Assembly: GCA_003151955.1 (NCBI GenBank)
Contig: PLZB01000055.1
Coordinates: forward strand, 1-40,532
DNA from: Acidimicrobiaceae bacterium
GTDB taxonomy: Bacteria; Actinomycetota; Acidimicrobiia; Acidimicrobiales; UBA8190
Reading direction: 5' to 3'
Length of the DNA stretch: 40,532 bases
Part shown: positions 15,590-22,973 of the stretch, piece after piece
How the letters are laid out: every line of letters begins with the position of its first letter
How positions within the stretch are numbered: position 1 is the first letter of the stretch
Position numbers and translations under genes: made by a program
The notes under the pieces: generated by a model
What the model saw: only the letters and a program-made list of their open reading frames with translations
The model's database searches: none
Told to the model about the DNA's origin: nothing

Positions 15590-17098
15590 TCAGGAGTAGG
15601 TGAAGTGGTCGACGGCCTGGGTCACGTTGAGCCCGTTGACGCCGAGGACGGTGATGTCGACGGGGCCGGCGACATGGGGCGGGGCCGTGACGGTGATGGA
15701 GGTGTCGGAGCCCACAGTGAACTGGGCCGGGGCGTTGCCGAAGTTGACGGCCAGGGCCCCCGTGAAGCCGGTCCCGGTCAGGGTCACCTTGGTCCCGCCG
15801 GCCAGGGCCCCGGCGGCGGGGGCGATGGCGGAGACGACGGGGGCGGTGGCCGGGGTGATGGTGTCGGCGTGGAGGGTCACGGCCGGGGAGGGGGCGTCAC
15901 AGCTCAGGGTCAGGGGCGAGCCGATGGGGTTCCCCGAGGCGTCGGCGGGCTGGAGGGTGCCGGTGGCCGTGCCCATCGACAGGGCCGTCGTCCCCCCGGC
16001 GGCCCCGGACGTGAAGGGGCCCACGGTGAGGACGCCGGACTGGGGGAGGGGCAGGTTGAGGCCCTGGCCGGCCGTGAGGTTGACCGGGTTGATGGTGATG
16101 GGCACCGCCGCCGCGTTCATCGAGGTCGGGGTGGCCCCGGTGGCGTCGATCTCGAGGTCGGTGATCGACCCGGAGGCCTGGGCCGCCCCGGTGGCGGCGA
16201 TGAGGGCGGTGACGAGGGAGCCGGGGATCTCGAGGACCCCACTCGTGTCCTGGAAGTAGAAGGGACTGCCGGCCGGGAGCTCGGCGGGGAGGGTCCCGGT
16301 CAGCTCGGCCCCCATGGTCAGGGCCGAGGCCCCGGTCAGGGCGCAGTTCAGGGGGATGTTGAGGCTCCCCTGGATGAAGCCGACGGGCATGGTCGGGATC
16401 GGCTCGGAGATGGCGAACTTCTGGGGGGCCTGGCCCGAGGGTCCGCCGATGGTGATGTCGGCCAGGGGGACGACCGGGGAGGGGGCGGTGCAGTTGACCG
16501 AGAGGGTCCCGCCGATGGGCCCGGAGGCGTTCTCCAGGGTGATCGAGGCCACGGCGGCGCCGATCGAGATCTGGACCTGGCCGGAGGGGCCGGCCGTGAA
16601 GGGGCCGATGGTCAGGGTGCCGGAGGCCGGGATCATGACCGAGGAGGTCACTCCGGTCCCCACCGGGGCCGTGACCGAGAGCGGGGGGGAGGCGGCGTTG
16701 ATGGAGCTGGGGGTGGCGCCGGCGGCCAGGATCTCGAGGTCGGTGAGGGTGGCGGCGGCCTTGGTGGCCCCGATGCTGACGCCGAGGTTGGTGAGGGCCT
16801 GGGGAACCTGGAGGCTGCCGTGGCCGCCGGTCAGGGAGAACTGCTGGCCCGGCCCGAGGGTCGTCCCGGCCACGCCGCTCATGGTGACGACGAAGGTCGT
16901 GTTCCCGATGATGGGGAGGGCACAGGAGAGGGGGAGGTTCAGGGATCCGGCCTGGGCCCCCAGGGGGATGTTGGTCGGGGAGGCGGTCCCGCCCAGCGGC
17001 AGGGGGGCGATCCCCAGCACGCAGGCCGAGGCCACCAGGGCCAGCGTCAGGGCCCCGACGGCCGGGACGAATTTCCTGCGCAAAGGTCCGTGTCGCAT
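15590..17098 (-). CDS. Secreted two-repeat protein with C-terminal IPT/TIG domain (copy 2)
   Basis: Encodes 502 residues, an intact paralogue of the protein at 8920-10425 with similar sequence throughout. The N-terminus MRHGPLRRKF and a hydrophobic stretch end in LVASAC, a Sec signal with an imperfect lipobox. Two related Cys-bounded repeats follow (PLSCALPIIG and PLNCALTGAS). Both contain the DLEI.A.GATP motif and end CTAPSPVV or CDAPSPAV. The C-terminal IPT/TIG domain (about 415-502) has AGGTKVTLTGTGFTGALAVN and ends DHFTYS. It is probably exported and surface-associated; the repeats may bind carbohydrate, lipid or protein, but nothing in the sequence decides. Promoter spacing matches copy 1. 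A GC-rich hairpin follows the gene. Confidence 0.85.
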   Translation of the reverse strand: MRHGPLRRKFVPAVGALTLALVASACVLGIAPLPLGGTASPTNIPLGAQAGSLNLPLSCALPIIGNTTFVVTMSGVAGTTLGPGQQFSLTGGHGSLQVPQALTNLGVSIGATKAAATLTDLEILAAGATPSSINAASPPLSVTAPVGTGVTSSVMIPASGTLTIGPFTAGPSGQVQISIGAAVASITLENASGPIGGTLSVNCTAPSPVVPLADITIGGPSGQAPQKFAISEPIPTMPVGFIQGSLNIPLNCALTGASALTMGAELTGTLPAELPAGSPFYFQDTSGVLEIPGSLVTALIAATGAAQASGSITDLEIDATGATPTSMNAAAVPITINPVNLTAGQGLNLPLPQSGVLTVGPFTSGAAGGTTALSMGTATGTLQPADASGNPIGSPLTLSCDAPSPAVTLHADTITPATAPVVSAIAPAAGALAGGTKVTLTGTGFTGALAVNFGNAPAQFTVGSDTSITVTAPPHVAGPVDITVLGVNGLNVTQAVDHFTYS

Positions 17099-17166
17099 CC
17101 GATCTTCCCCTCCCCGAACCGGCCCCGATCTCGGGCGCCGGCCTCTCCCGATGTGTCAGCGGACAG

Positions 17167-17195
17167 CTATAGCACGACCCGAATCAGATGAAAAG
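17167..17195 (-). promoter_or_regulatory. Promoter of IPT-protein copy 2
   Basis: Reading leftward, CTTTTC (17195-17190), a 17-base gap and CTATAG (17172-17167) form a -35/-10 pair. The -10 element is 69 bases from the ATG, exactly as in copy 1, and both leaders share CTGACAC and a purine-rich site before the ATG. The DNA upstream (to about 17245) is A/T-rich, possibly an UP element. Little similarity remains to the larger palindrome of copy 1; only TGTC-agcg-GACA is seen. Confidence 0.5.
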
Positions 17196-17450
17196 GAGAA
17201 ATAGCTGTTTTCGTATTTTCTTCATTTCTGTTCGGATTTCGTTCCTGGTTCGTCGGGAGGTGGCCCAACCTCGACACCCCAAGCGGGCGCCCCGACCTCA
17301 CCGATCCAGCCCGTCGGGTCACCCTCGGAGAGCCTTGGACAGGGTCATCGGTCGAAACGGCCCGGGGGACGCCCCGGGGCCGGCGGGCCGTCTACCCTCT
17401 GGGCCAGCCCCGACCGGCGCGGTCCGGGATCGGCGAGGCCGGTCCTGGCC
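17196..17450. other. Intergenic region without a recognisable gene
   Basis: The first 50 bases are A/T-rich and belong to the copy 2 promoter region. The rest is GC-rich and shows no convincing reading frame, RNA or repeat. It must hold the promoter of the small gene pair starting at 17451. Confidence 0.4.
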
Positions 17451-17606
17451 ATGGGGATCGAGGCCGTCTCCCAGTTCGGCTACCGCCCCTACCTCGAGGA
17501 GATCGGGGGGAACAACTGTGTCTGGCGGGTGACCTGGCAGGCGCCGGGGGAACGGAACGAGAGCCTGAGCTACTTCCGGCCCCGGATGGTGGTGGCCCCG
17601 TCATGA
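17451..17606 (+). CDS. Small protein of unknown function, first of a coupled pair
   Basis: Encodes 51 residues beginning MGIEAVSQFGYRPYLEEIGG and ending LSYFRPRMVVAPS. Third positions are almost all G or C. The composition is ordinary for a folded protein (aromatics, one Cys in NNCVWRVTW). Its TGA overlaps the ATG of the next gene (ATGA at 17603-17606), which strongly supports both as genes. No family recognised. The frame stays open upstream without another ATG, so the true start could differ. Confidence 0.5.
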   Translation: MGIEAVSQFGYRPYLEEIGGNNCVWRVTWQAPGERNESLSYFRPRMVVAPS

Positions 17607-17851
17607 TCGGGCCCGAGGTCCACGTCGTCCACGACGGGTCGGGCCGGATCCTGGCCCTCGTCGACGCGGCCGAGCTCGACGACGGGAAGGGAGGGCGGTT
17701 GGGGCAGACCCCGGTCCCAGGGGAAGGGCAGGGCACCGTCCGGCTCAGGCTCACCTCCGAGCACCTGGCCGACGGGCCGGTCGGCCTCCTGGCCCGGTTC
17801 GAGGTGGACCTGGGCGGGGAGACGCCCAGCCTCCGCCGCCGGGAGGGCTGA
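17603..17851 (+). CDS. Small protein of unknown function, second of a coupled pair
   Basis: Encodes 82 residues, starting MIGPEVHVVHDGSGRILALV. A beta-strand-rich pattern (VHVVHDGSGRILALVDAAEL and GTVRLRLTSEHLADGPVGLL) gives an impression of a small beta-sandwich or barrel, with an Arg-rich end. No signal peptide or membrane segment. It starts inside the stop of the preceding small gene, so they are made together, perhaps as a two-subunit complex. It is convergent with the CU044_5270-type gene, 13 bases apart. Confidence 0.55.
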   Translation: MIGPEVHVVHDGSGRILALVDAAELDDGKGGRLGQTPVPGEGQGTVRLRLTSEHLADGPVGLLARFEVDLGGETPSLRRREG

Positions 17852-17864
17852 AGCCGGGGCGGGA

Positions 17865-18920
17865 TCAGCCCCCGGCGAACCGACAGGGCTGGTCCGGTCC
17901 GGCCGGGCAGGTCACCGAGACGGCCGGGGCCGGGGGGGCCGACCCGGTGGGGGTGGCCGAGAGGGAGTCGACGACCCCGGAGGAGAGGTAGACGGCCCAG
18001 CCGGTCGGGGCCGGGGTCCCGTGGTCGAGCTCCTCCTCGCCGAGGAGGGCGGCCGTGGTGGGGTCGAAGACGTAGAGGGTTCCCGTCGGGGCGGTCTCGC
18101 CGAAGGCGACGCCGAGACCGGGACGGCCGGCGTGGTCGGTGACGGTCCCGAGGACGGTCACCCCGGGGATCCGGCCGGCCACGGTGAAGAGGGCGGCCCG
18201 CAGCGCCGGGGAGGCGTCGGTCTCCCGGAGGAGGTCCCCGACCTGGGTGAAGTCCTCCCCGGGCCCGGGGGGGCCGCCCTCGATCTTCCGGGCCGAGACC
18301 AGAGCGGCCAGGGCCGTCGGATCGGTGGGGAGACCGGCGAGGGAGCCGGGGCCGTCGGAGAGACCTCCGGGCCCGAAGGTGGTGTCGGAGGGGACGGTCG
18401 AGACGGGCTGGCTGCCGGCTTTGACCCAGGCGGCCCGGTCGGCCGCGTCGGTGAAGACGGGGGTGCCCTCGCTCTGGAGGAGCCGGCCCGATCCGTCGGG
18501 TCCGATCCAGATCTGGCGGTCGGAGGGGACGTCGTAGCAGTAGCCGGCTCCGGCCCCGGCGTCGGGGACGGTGCAGTCCCGGTAGTCGTTCCGGGACTCG
18601 GTGTACTGGTACTGGCCCGGTCCGGGGGGAAGGACCGCAGGGCGACCCGAGGCCACCCTGGCCAGCATGACGAGGCCGGCCGCCTCGGCCGGGGGCTGAC
18701 CTCCGCCCAGGGGGACGACCCCGGTGGCGAGGAGGACGGCGGCGGCCGTCGACACCAGGGCGGCCACCCCGAGGGCGGTGCGCCTCGGGAGCCGACGCAC
18801 CACGGGGGAGGGCGACTCGGCCTCGAGGGCGGCCTCGAGGGCGGCCCGGGCCCGGGCGATGACGTCGGGGTCACCGGGCTCGACGGTCCCGGTCGCCGCC
18901 AGCAGTTCGATCTCGTTCAT
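17865..18920 (-). CDS. CU044_5270-type membrane-anchored protein, sigma-factor partner
   Basis: Encodes 351 residues from ATG 18920, preceded by GAGAGGTGG. A short N-terminal cytoplasmic part (about 1-48, ending SPVVRRLPRRT) is followed by one membrane helix (ALGVAALVSTAAAVLLATGV) and a large external domain. The latter contains GQYQYTESRNDY, LPTDPTALAALVSARK, a DLLRETDASPALRAALF segment and TVLGTVTDHAGRPGLGVAF. This matches the actinobacterial CU044_5270 family found next to ECF sigma genes. It probably acts as an extracytoplasmic sensor or anti-sigma-like partner of the sigma factor encoded 61 bases upstream; that role is inferred from position. Confidence 0.75.
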   Translation of the reverse strand: MNEIELLAATGTVEPGDPDVIARARAALEAALEAESPSPVVRRLPRRTALGVAALVSTAAAVLLATGVVPLGGGQPPAEAAGLVMLARVASGRPAVLPPGPGQYQYTESRNDYRDCTVPDAGAGAGYCYDVPSDRQIWIGPDGSGRLLQSEGTPVFTDAADRAAWVKAGSQPVSTVPSDTTFGPGGLSDGPGSLAGLPTDPTALAALVSARKIEGGPPGPGEDFTQVGDLLRETDASPALRAALFTVAGRIPGVTVLGTVTDHAGRPGLGVAFGETAPTGTLYVFDPTTAALLGEEELDHGTPAPTGWAVYLSSGVVDSLSATPTGSAPPAPAVSVTCPAGPDQPCRFAGG

Positions 18921-18981
18921 GGGTCCACCTCTCGGGTCGGGGGTCGGACGATGCCGGGGTCGGTCCGGTCCTCGGGGCCGG

Positions 18982-19542
18982 TCACCGGCCCGGCTCCAGT
19001 GCGGGGGCGGGAACATCGGAGGCGAGCTGGGCCCGGACGAGGGCCCGGGCCCGGTGGAGCCGGCTCCGGGCCGTCCCCGGGGGGATGTCGAGGACGAGGG
19101 CCACCTCCGTCGGGGTGAGCTGCTCCCAGGCCACCAGGAGGAGGACCTCCCGGTCGATCTCGGCCAGGGCCAGGAGGGCCTGTCGGAGGGGCTCCCCGAG
19201 GGCCTCGGCGTCGAGGCGGGCGTCGACCTCGGGCCAGGGATCGGCCAGGTCGGGGCCGGGGACCGGGCGGTCCCGGGCGCCCTCCTCCCAGTGGGCCCGG
19301 AGGGTGTTGCGGGCCACGCCGTAGAGCCAGGGGCGGCCGTCGGGCCAGTCCCCCCGGAAGGAGGCCCGGGAGGAGAAGGCCCGGAGCCAGACCTCGGCCA
19401 GGAGGTCGTCGGCGTCGAGCCGACCCACCCGGCGCTCGAGGTAGGCCCGGACCGATTCGGCCTGGCGGTCGAAGAGGTCGAGGAAGGCGGCGGCATCCCC
19501 GGGTCCGGGTCCGGGGACCTCGGGTGGCCTGCTCTCGGTCAT
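18982..19542 (-). CDS. ECF-type RNA polymerase sigma factor
   Basis: Encodes 186 residues. Region 2 spans about 20-90 (FLDLFDRQAESVRAYLERRV, DADDLLAEVWLRAFSSR, PWLYGVARNTLRAHWEEG). Region 4 spans about 120-175 (EIDREVLLLVAWEQLTPTEV, ALVLDIPPGTARSRLHRARA). Those are the core-binding, -10 and -35 recognition parts of an ECF sigma. ATG 19542 has GGGAGG upstream. It is followed by the CU044_5270-type gene, forming a sigma plus membrane-partner module that likely controls a cell-envelope or stress response. Confidence 0.93.
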   Translation of the reverse strand: MTESRPPEVPGPGPGDAAAFLDLFDRQAESVRAYLERRVGRLDADDLLAEVWLRAFSSRASFRGDWPDGRPWLYGVARNTLRAHWEEGARDRPVPGPDLADPWPEVDARLDAEALGEPLRQALLALAEIDREVLLLVAWEQLTPTEVALVLDIPPGTARSRLHRARALVRAQLASDVPAPALEPGR

Positions 19543-19723
19543 CGGTCCTCCCCGTCGCACATCCTTGCTTACCCGGGAGGGGGGGGAGCGTTCGGGGGGA
19601 CGGCCGGGACGGCGGGTCTGGGGCTCCCTAGGATGGAAGAGCGGCCCGGGGGTGGGACCGGGGGCTCGAGGGGAGCGGGCCGGGAGTGATCGGACCGGGC
19701 CAGACCTGAAAGGGGCGGATGCA

Positions 19724-21277
19724 ATGGCGAGAGGAGAGGCGGCCGGCGTAGCCGGGGACCCTCCAGGGGCGGGCCGGGACTCGGGGCCGTGGTTCCATGC
19801 GCCCCCCTCCGGATCGACGGTCCTCCTCGTCCTGAAGGCGGTGGGGGTCATGATCCTCCTCCTCCCCCTCTACGGGCTGGTCCTCCTGGTCGGCCCCCAC
19901 CACACCCGGTCCTGGGCCGCCATCGACTTCGGGTTCGGGTTCCTCGTTGTCTTCGGGCTCGGACTGCTCCTCGACCTGGGCCGGCTCCGGCGGGGCGCCT
20001 TCGCCAGGTTCCGGCCCGGTTCCGTCCTGGCCGAGTACGCGGCGGTGACGGCCGCCTGCGGCGCCTTCGGGGTGGGAGGAGGGCTCCACTCGGGAACGAT
20101 GCTGCTGCTGACCTGCATGCCCTTCATGACCATCCCGGTGGTCGGGAACCGGGCCATGATCGGCTTGGCCTGGCTGGGCCTCGTCGGGGCCCTGGGAGTG
20201 GAGACGGGCCTCCTCGTGGGCCGGGGGACGGCGGTCGAGACGACCCTGCTCTTCGCCGGGACCTCGGCCATCTTCGCCGCCATGATCCACCTCGTCGTCC
20301 GGAGCACGGTCCGGACCATCGAGTCGAACCGGTCCCTGGCCGCGCTGGCCGCCACGTCGGGAACCCTCCGGGAGTGGCCCGGGGACCTCCTCCCCATGGC
20401 CGGGAAGCTGGCCGAGGCCATGGGGGTGGCCAGCTACGCGGTGCTGACCCGGCGGGACCCGGTCGAGCCGGTGGAGCGGGTCTTCGGCTGGCCCGATCTC
20501 GACTGGCCCCCCTTCCCCGAGCTCGGGAACCTCCCCCGACGGGCCCTCGAGACGGGGGAGGCGGCCGGGAACGGCCGGCTCCGGGCCGTTCCGGCCCAGG
20601 CCGGTCCGGTCGAGGTGGTCGTCATCACCCCGGAGCGCTCCACCCTGGGGATCCCCGTCGACGCCAACGTGACGGCCACGGTGGCATCCCTCCTGGCCGC
20701 CATGGCCGACCGGGCCCGGCTCGTGGCCGGCCTCGTCGACCTGGCCAACACCGACGAGCTGACCGGGGTGGCCAACCGGCGGAGGCTGTTCGAGACCCTG
20801 GCCGGGGAGCTGGCCCGGGCCCGGCGCCATCACCGGCCACTCAGTCTGGCCATGATCGACCTCGACCATTTCAAGGCCTTCAACGACCGCCACGGCCACG
20901 GGGCCGGGGACCGCCGGCTCCGGGAGCTCGGCCGGCAGCTCCGGGAGCGGACCCGGGCCCAGGATCTCCCGGCCCGGTACGGGGGTGAGGAGTTCGCCGT
21001 CGTCCTCCCCGAGACCGACACCGAGGGAGCGCTCCACCTGGTGGACCTCATCCGGATCGAGACGGGGGCCGACCGGTCCCACGGGGAGCCCCTGACGTTC
21101 TCGGCCGGGGTGGCCACCTGGGACGGCCAGGAGACCCCGGAGGAGCTCCTCGGCCGGGCCGACGCCGCCCTCTACTCGGCCAAGGACCAGGGCCGGAACC
21201 GGGTCGTCGGCGCCGAAGCGACGGCGGGCACCCCGGGCGGGCCCGGGTCGGGTGGACCGGGAGCGTCCCCGGGCTGA
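19724..21277 (+). CDS. Membrane-bound diguanylate cyclase (GGDEF protein)
   Basis: Encodes 517 residues. The N-terminal half has about six membrane helices (LLVLKAVGVMILLLPLYGLV, FGFLVVFGLGLLLDL, AEYAAVTAACGAFGVGGGL, MLLLTCMPFMTIPVV, IGLAWLGLVGALGVETGLLV, TTLLFAGTSAIFAAMIHLVV). A short GAF-like linker follows, then a GGDEF domain from about residue 345 (DLANTDELTGVANRRRLFE). The active-site signature is GGEEF at about 420-424. An inhibitory-site RxxD (RAQD) lies five residues before it, so product feedback by cyclic-di-GMP is likely. It makes cyclic-di-GMP from GTP. ATG 19724 has GAAAGGGG upstream. The C-terminal 20 residues are Gly/Pro-rich. Confidence 0.93.
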   Translation: MARGEAAGVAGDPPGAGRDSGPWFHAPPSGSTVLLVLKAVGVMILLLPLYGLVLLVGPHHTRSWAAIDFGFGFLVVFGLGLLLDLGRLRRGAFARFRPGSVLAEYAAVTAACGAFGVGGGLHSGTMLLLTCMPFMTIPVVGNRAMIGLAWLGLVGALGVETGLLVGRGTAVETTLLFAGTSAIFAAMIHLVVRSTVRTIESNRSLAALAATSGTLREWPGDLLPMAGKLAEAMGVASYAVLTRRDPVEPVERVFGWPDLDWPPFPELGNLPRRALETGEAAGNGRLRAVPAQAGPVEVVVITPERSTLGIPVDANVTATVASLLAAMADRARLVAGLVDLANTDELTGVANRRRLFETLAGELARARRHHRPLSLAMIDLDHFKAFNDRHGHGAGDRRLRELGRQLRERTRAQDLPARYGGEEFAVVLPETDTEGALHLVDLIRIETGADRSHGEPLTFSAGVATWDGQETPEELLGRADAALYSAKDQGRNRVVGAEATAGTPGGPGSGGPGASPG

Positions 21278-21293
21278 GGCAGGTCCCGGCCCT

Positions 21294-22064
21294 ATGATCT
21301 GCAGGATCGAGACCGAGCCGAAGGCGCCGAGCAAAGGGGAACGGACCAGGGCCGCCCTGGTCGAGGCCGCCGTCCGCCGGTTCGTGGCCGAGGGCTTCGC
21401 CCGGACCTCCCTGGCCGACCTGGCCCGGGACGTGGGGCTGACCCCGAGCGCGGTCTACCGGTACTTCCCCGACAAGGAGAGCCTCTTCATCACGGCCGTC
21501 GACTCCGACGCCGCCGCCCTCGTCGAGCTCGTCCGGGAGACCCTCCTCGAGGGGACCGAGGAGACCATCGCCGGCCTCCTGGGCCGGCTCCTGGGCCGGC
21601 TCAACGCCGTCGTCGCCCTCCACCCCCTGGCCAGCCGGGTCCTGAGCGGGGCCGAGGCCATGAGCCCGGACCGGATCATGGGACTCCCCCACCTGACCGC
21701 CCTCCGCCAGGAGCTCGCCGATCTCCTCCGGGTGGGCCAGGACGCCGGTGTCGTCCGGGACGACATCAAGTCCGACCAGATCGCCCTCGGGATCGAGACC
21801 ATCGTCATGTACCAGCTCTCCCACCTGGCCACCCTCCAGGGCACCGAGGCCCGGACCGATGACGAGCGGGCCATGGCCATCGCCGCCGTCATCGACAGCG
21901 CCCTCCGCCCGGCCCACGTGCTCGAGGCCCGACCGCTGTCCCGGGAAGCACCGGCGACGAAGCCGGCCAAGAAGCCGGCCAAGCGGGCGCCGGCCAAGAA
22001 GCCGGCTGCGGCGAAGGGCACGACCCGGAAGCCGTCCTCGGCGAAACCCAAACCGGGACGCTGA
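21294..22064 (+). CDS. TetR-family regulator with a lysine-rich H1-like tail
   Basis: Encodes 256 residues from ATG 21294; a GTG at 21252 would overlap the GGDEF gene. The helix-turn-helix is at about 28-62 (TSLADLARDVGLTPSAVYRY then FPDKESLF). The ligand domain follows (IAGLLGRLLGRLNAVVALHP, LTALRQELADLLRVGQDAGV). The last 38 residues are a disordered basic tail with repeated KPAKKPAKRAPAKKPAAAK units, like eukaryotic H1 or mycobacterial HupB tails. That is unusual for TetR proteins and should increase non-specific DNA binding. It follows the GGDEF gene by 16 bases and may be co-transcribed. Confidence 0.9.
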   Translation: MICRIETEPKAPSKGERTRAALVEAAVRRFVAEGFARTSLADLARDVGLTPSAVYRYFPDKESLFITAVDSDAAALVELVRETLLEGTEETIAGLLGRLLGRLNAVVALHPLASRVLSGAEAMSPDRIMGLPHLTALRQELADLLRVGQDAGVVRDDIKSDQIALGIETIVMYQLSHLATLQGTEARTDDERAMAIAAVIDSALRPAHVLEARPLSREAPATKPAKKPAKRAPAKKPAAAKGTTRKPSSAKPKPGR

Positions 22065-22066
22065 GC

Positions 22067-22086
22067 GGGGCGCCACGTGGCGCTCC
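22067..22086 (+). terminator. Palindrome after the TetR gene
   Basis: GCGCCACGTGGCGC (22070-22083) is a perfect palindrome, extendable to ten pairs with one G-T. It starts a few bases after the TetR stop and may end its transcript; it could instead be a protein-binding site (CACGTG core). Confidence 0.35.
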
Positions 22087-22095
22087 GATCAGGAC

Positions 22096-22220
22096 CTACC
22101 CGACGAGGGTCTTGAGGACACGGTCCGGTTCGACACCGAGGGAGGCGGCGGCGGCCCGGCCGTAACCGGCGGCGGTGGGGTCGGCGATGACCGTCGGGCA
22201 ACCGTGCCCGCCGAAGGCCC
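22096..22220 (-). pseudogene. Relic of a YbaK/EbsC-type aminoacyl-tRNA deacylase
   Basis: On the minus strand the frame ending at TAG 22096-22098 reads GYGRAAAASLGVEPDRVLKT then LVG. This matches the N-terminal YGREAA..LGV.P.RVFKTLV helix of YbaK/EbsC proteins, which clear mischarged tRNA. No start is present in frame, and the remaining 120 residues of the family are missing, replaced by the end of the TetR gene. It is a remnant at the left edge of the toxin-antitoxin island. Confidence 0.45.
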
Positions 22221-22242
22221 TCCGGGGGGCATACCTCGCCGA

Positions 22243-22273
22243 TACTTGGCACCAGGTGCACAGTCACCAAGTA
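22243..22273. promoter_or_regulatory. Inverted-repeat operator of AbrB/PIN-like module 1
   Basis: TACTTGG (22243-22249) and CCAAGTA (22267-22273) form an inverted repeat ending ten bases before the AbrB-type ATG. The same ACTTGG...CACCAAGT pair precedes the paralogous gene at 24472. The likely use is autoregulation by the AbrB-type protein. GATACT at 22241-22246 could serve as a -10 element. Confidence 0.6.
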
Positions 22274-22283
22274 GGCTTCAGCC

Positions 22284-22523
22284 ATGGAAGCGATCCAACG
22301 GTTCCTCGTCTCCTCTTCAGGGCAGATGTCGGTACCGGCCGCCGTGCGCCATCGCTGGCACCTCGACAACGGCGGCCCTGTCGACGTCATCGACCTGGGC
22401 TTCGGTGTCCTGACGGTGCCGGCCGGGGAAGCCAGACATCTCATGGGCGACCTCCTCAGTCGGGAGGAGCATGCCGCCTTCGTCGACTCCCTGGCCGACG
22501 ACCCCGATCTCGCCACGACGTGA
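22284..22523 (+). CDS. AbrB/MazE-type antitoxin-like DNA-binding protein (module 1)
   Basis: Encodes 79 residues. The swapped-hairpin AbrB/SpoVT fold is visible in FLVSSSGQMSVPAAVRHRWH, then LDNGGPVDVIDLGFGVLTVP. The 35-residue C-terminal part (LMGDLLSREEHAAFVDSLAD then DPDLATT) should be the partner-binding segment. A close paralogue sits at 24236-24472, sharing SGQMSVPAAVRHRW, LDNGG and the final DPDLATT. It overlaps the next gene by four bases (GTGA), the usual arrangement of a type II antitoxin and toxin. It probably represses its own promoter through the inverted repeat just upstream. Confidence 0.85.
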   Translation: MEAIQRFLVSSSGQMSVPAAVRHRWHLDNGGPVDVIDLGFGVLTVPAGEARHLMGDLLSREEHAAFVDSLADDPDLATT

Positions 22524-22951
22524 CCTTCGCCGTTGTCGACGACCATCTCCTGCGCGACGTCCTGGGCGGCGAGGTCGACGATCATCTCAGGGAGATCATC
22601 GAGTCCCACGAGCTGGCCACGACGAACATGTACTACGTGCGACTCTGCAGGAGCGTCGTGGCCGCCCAGGGAGGAAAGCTGACCGGGGGGTGGTCGCCCG
22701 AACGACGCCGAGATCTCGGTCAACGCCTCGTCCAGCTCCCTGAGACGATCCGGGTCCTCGCGTTGCGGGAGATCGGCTACCGCACGGCGGAGCTCGCCGC
22801 CGATCGGAGACTCTCCACCCTGGGGGCAGAGGCGGTGGCGGCGGCTGAACACCTTGGTGCCGACCTCTGCGTCTGGGAAGGTGACGACGGCCCAGGGATC
22901 CGTTCCGCCGCGGCGGCATCGGGCATCACCTATCGGACCGTTCCCCTCTGA
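22520..22951 (+). CDS. PIN-like putative toxin partner of the AbrB-type protein (module 1)
   Basis: Encodes 143 residues from GTG 22520, overlapping the antitoxin stop. It starts FAVVDDHLLRDVLGGEVDDH, like the first strand and helix of a PIN domain with its leading Asp. It ends with AEAVAAAEHLGADLCVWEGD then DGPGIRSAAAASGI, matching the last acidic helix, strand and Asp of PIN nucleases. The acidic residue usually found in the second helix is not seen (YYVRLCRSVV instead). A paralogue lies at 23786-24235, sharing VV.DDHLLRDVL.GE, RLC.S, TGK.. or GGKL, and ..GP..R.AA.A.GI. RNase activity is inferred, not shown. Confidence 0.7.
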   Translation: MTFAVVDDHLLRDVLGGEVDDHLREIIESHELATTNMYYVRLCRSVVAAQGGKLTGGWSPERRRDLGQRLVQLPETIRVLALREIGYRTAELAADRRLSTLGAEAVAAAEHLGADLCVWEGDDGPGIRSAAAASGITYRTVPL

Positions 22952-22973
22952 GGACCCGGCTCGAGGCGGAGGT

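Noticed and set aside
20980..20995. GGDEF protein as inactive because it reads GGEEF
   Set aside because: GGEEF is an accepted active form and the inhibitory-site RxxD is at the correct distance.
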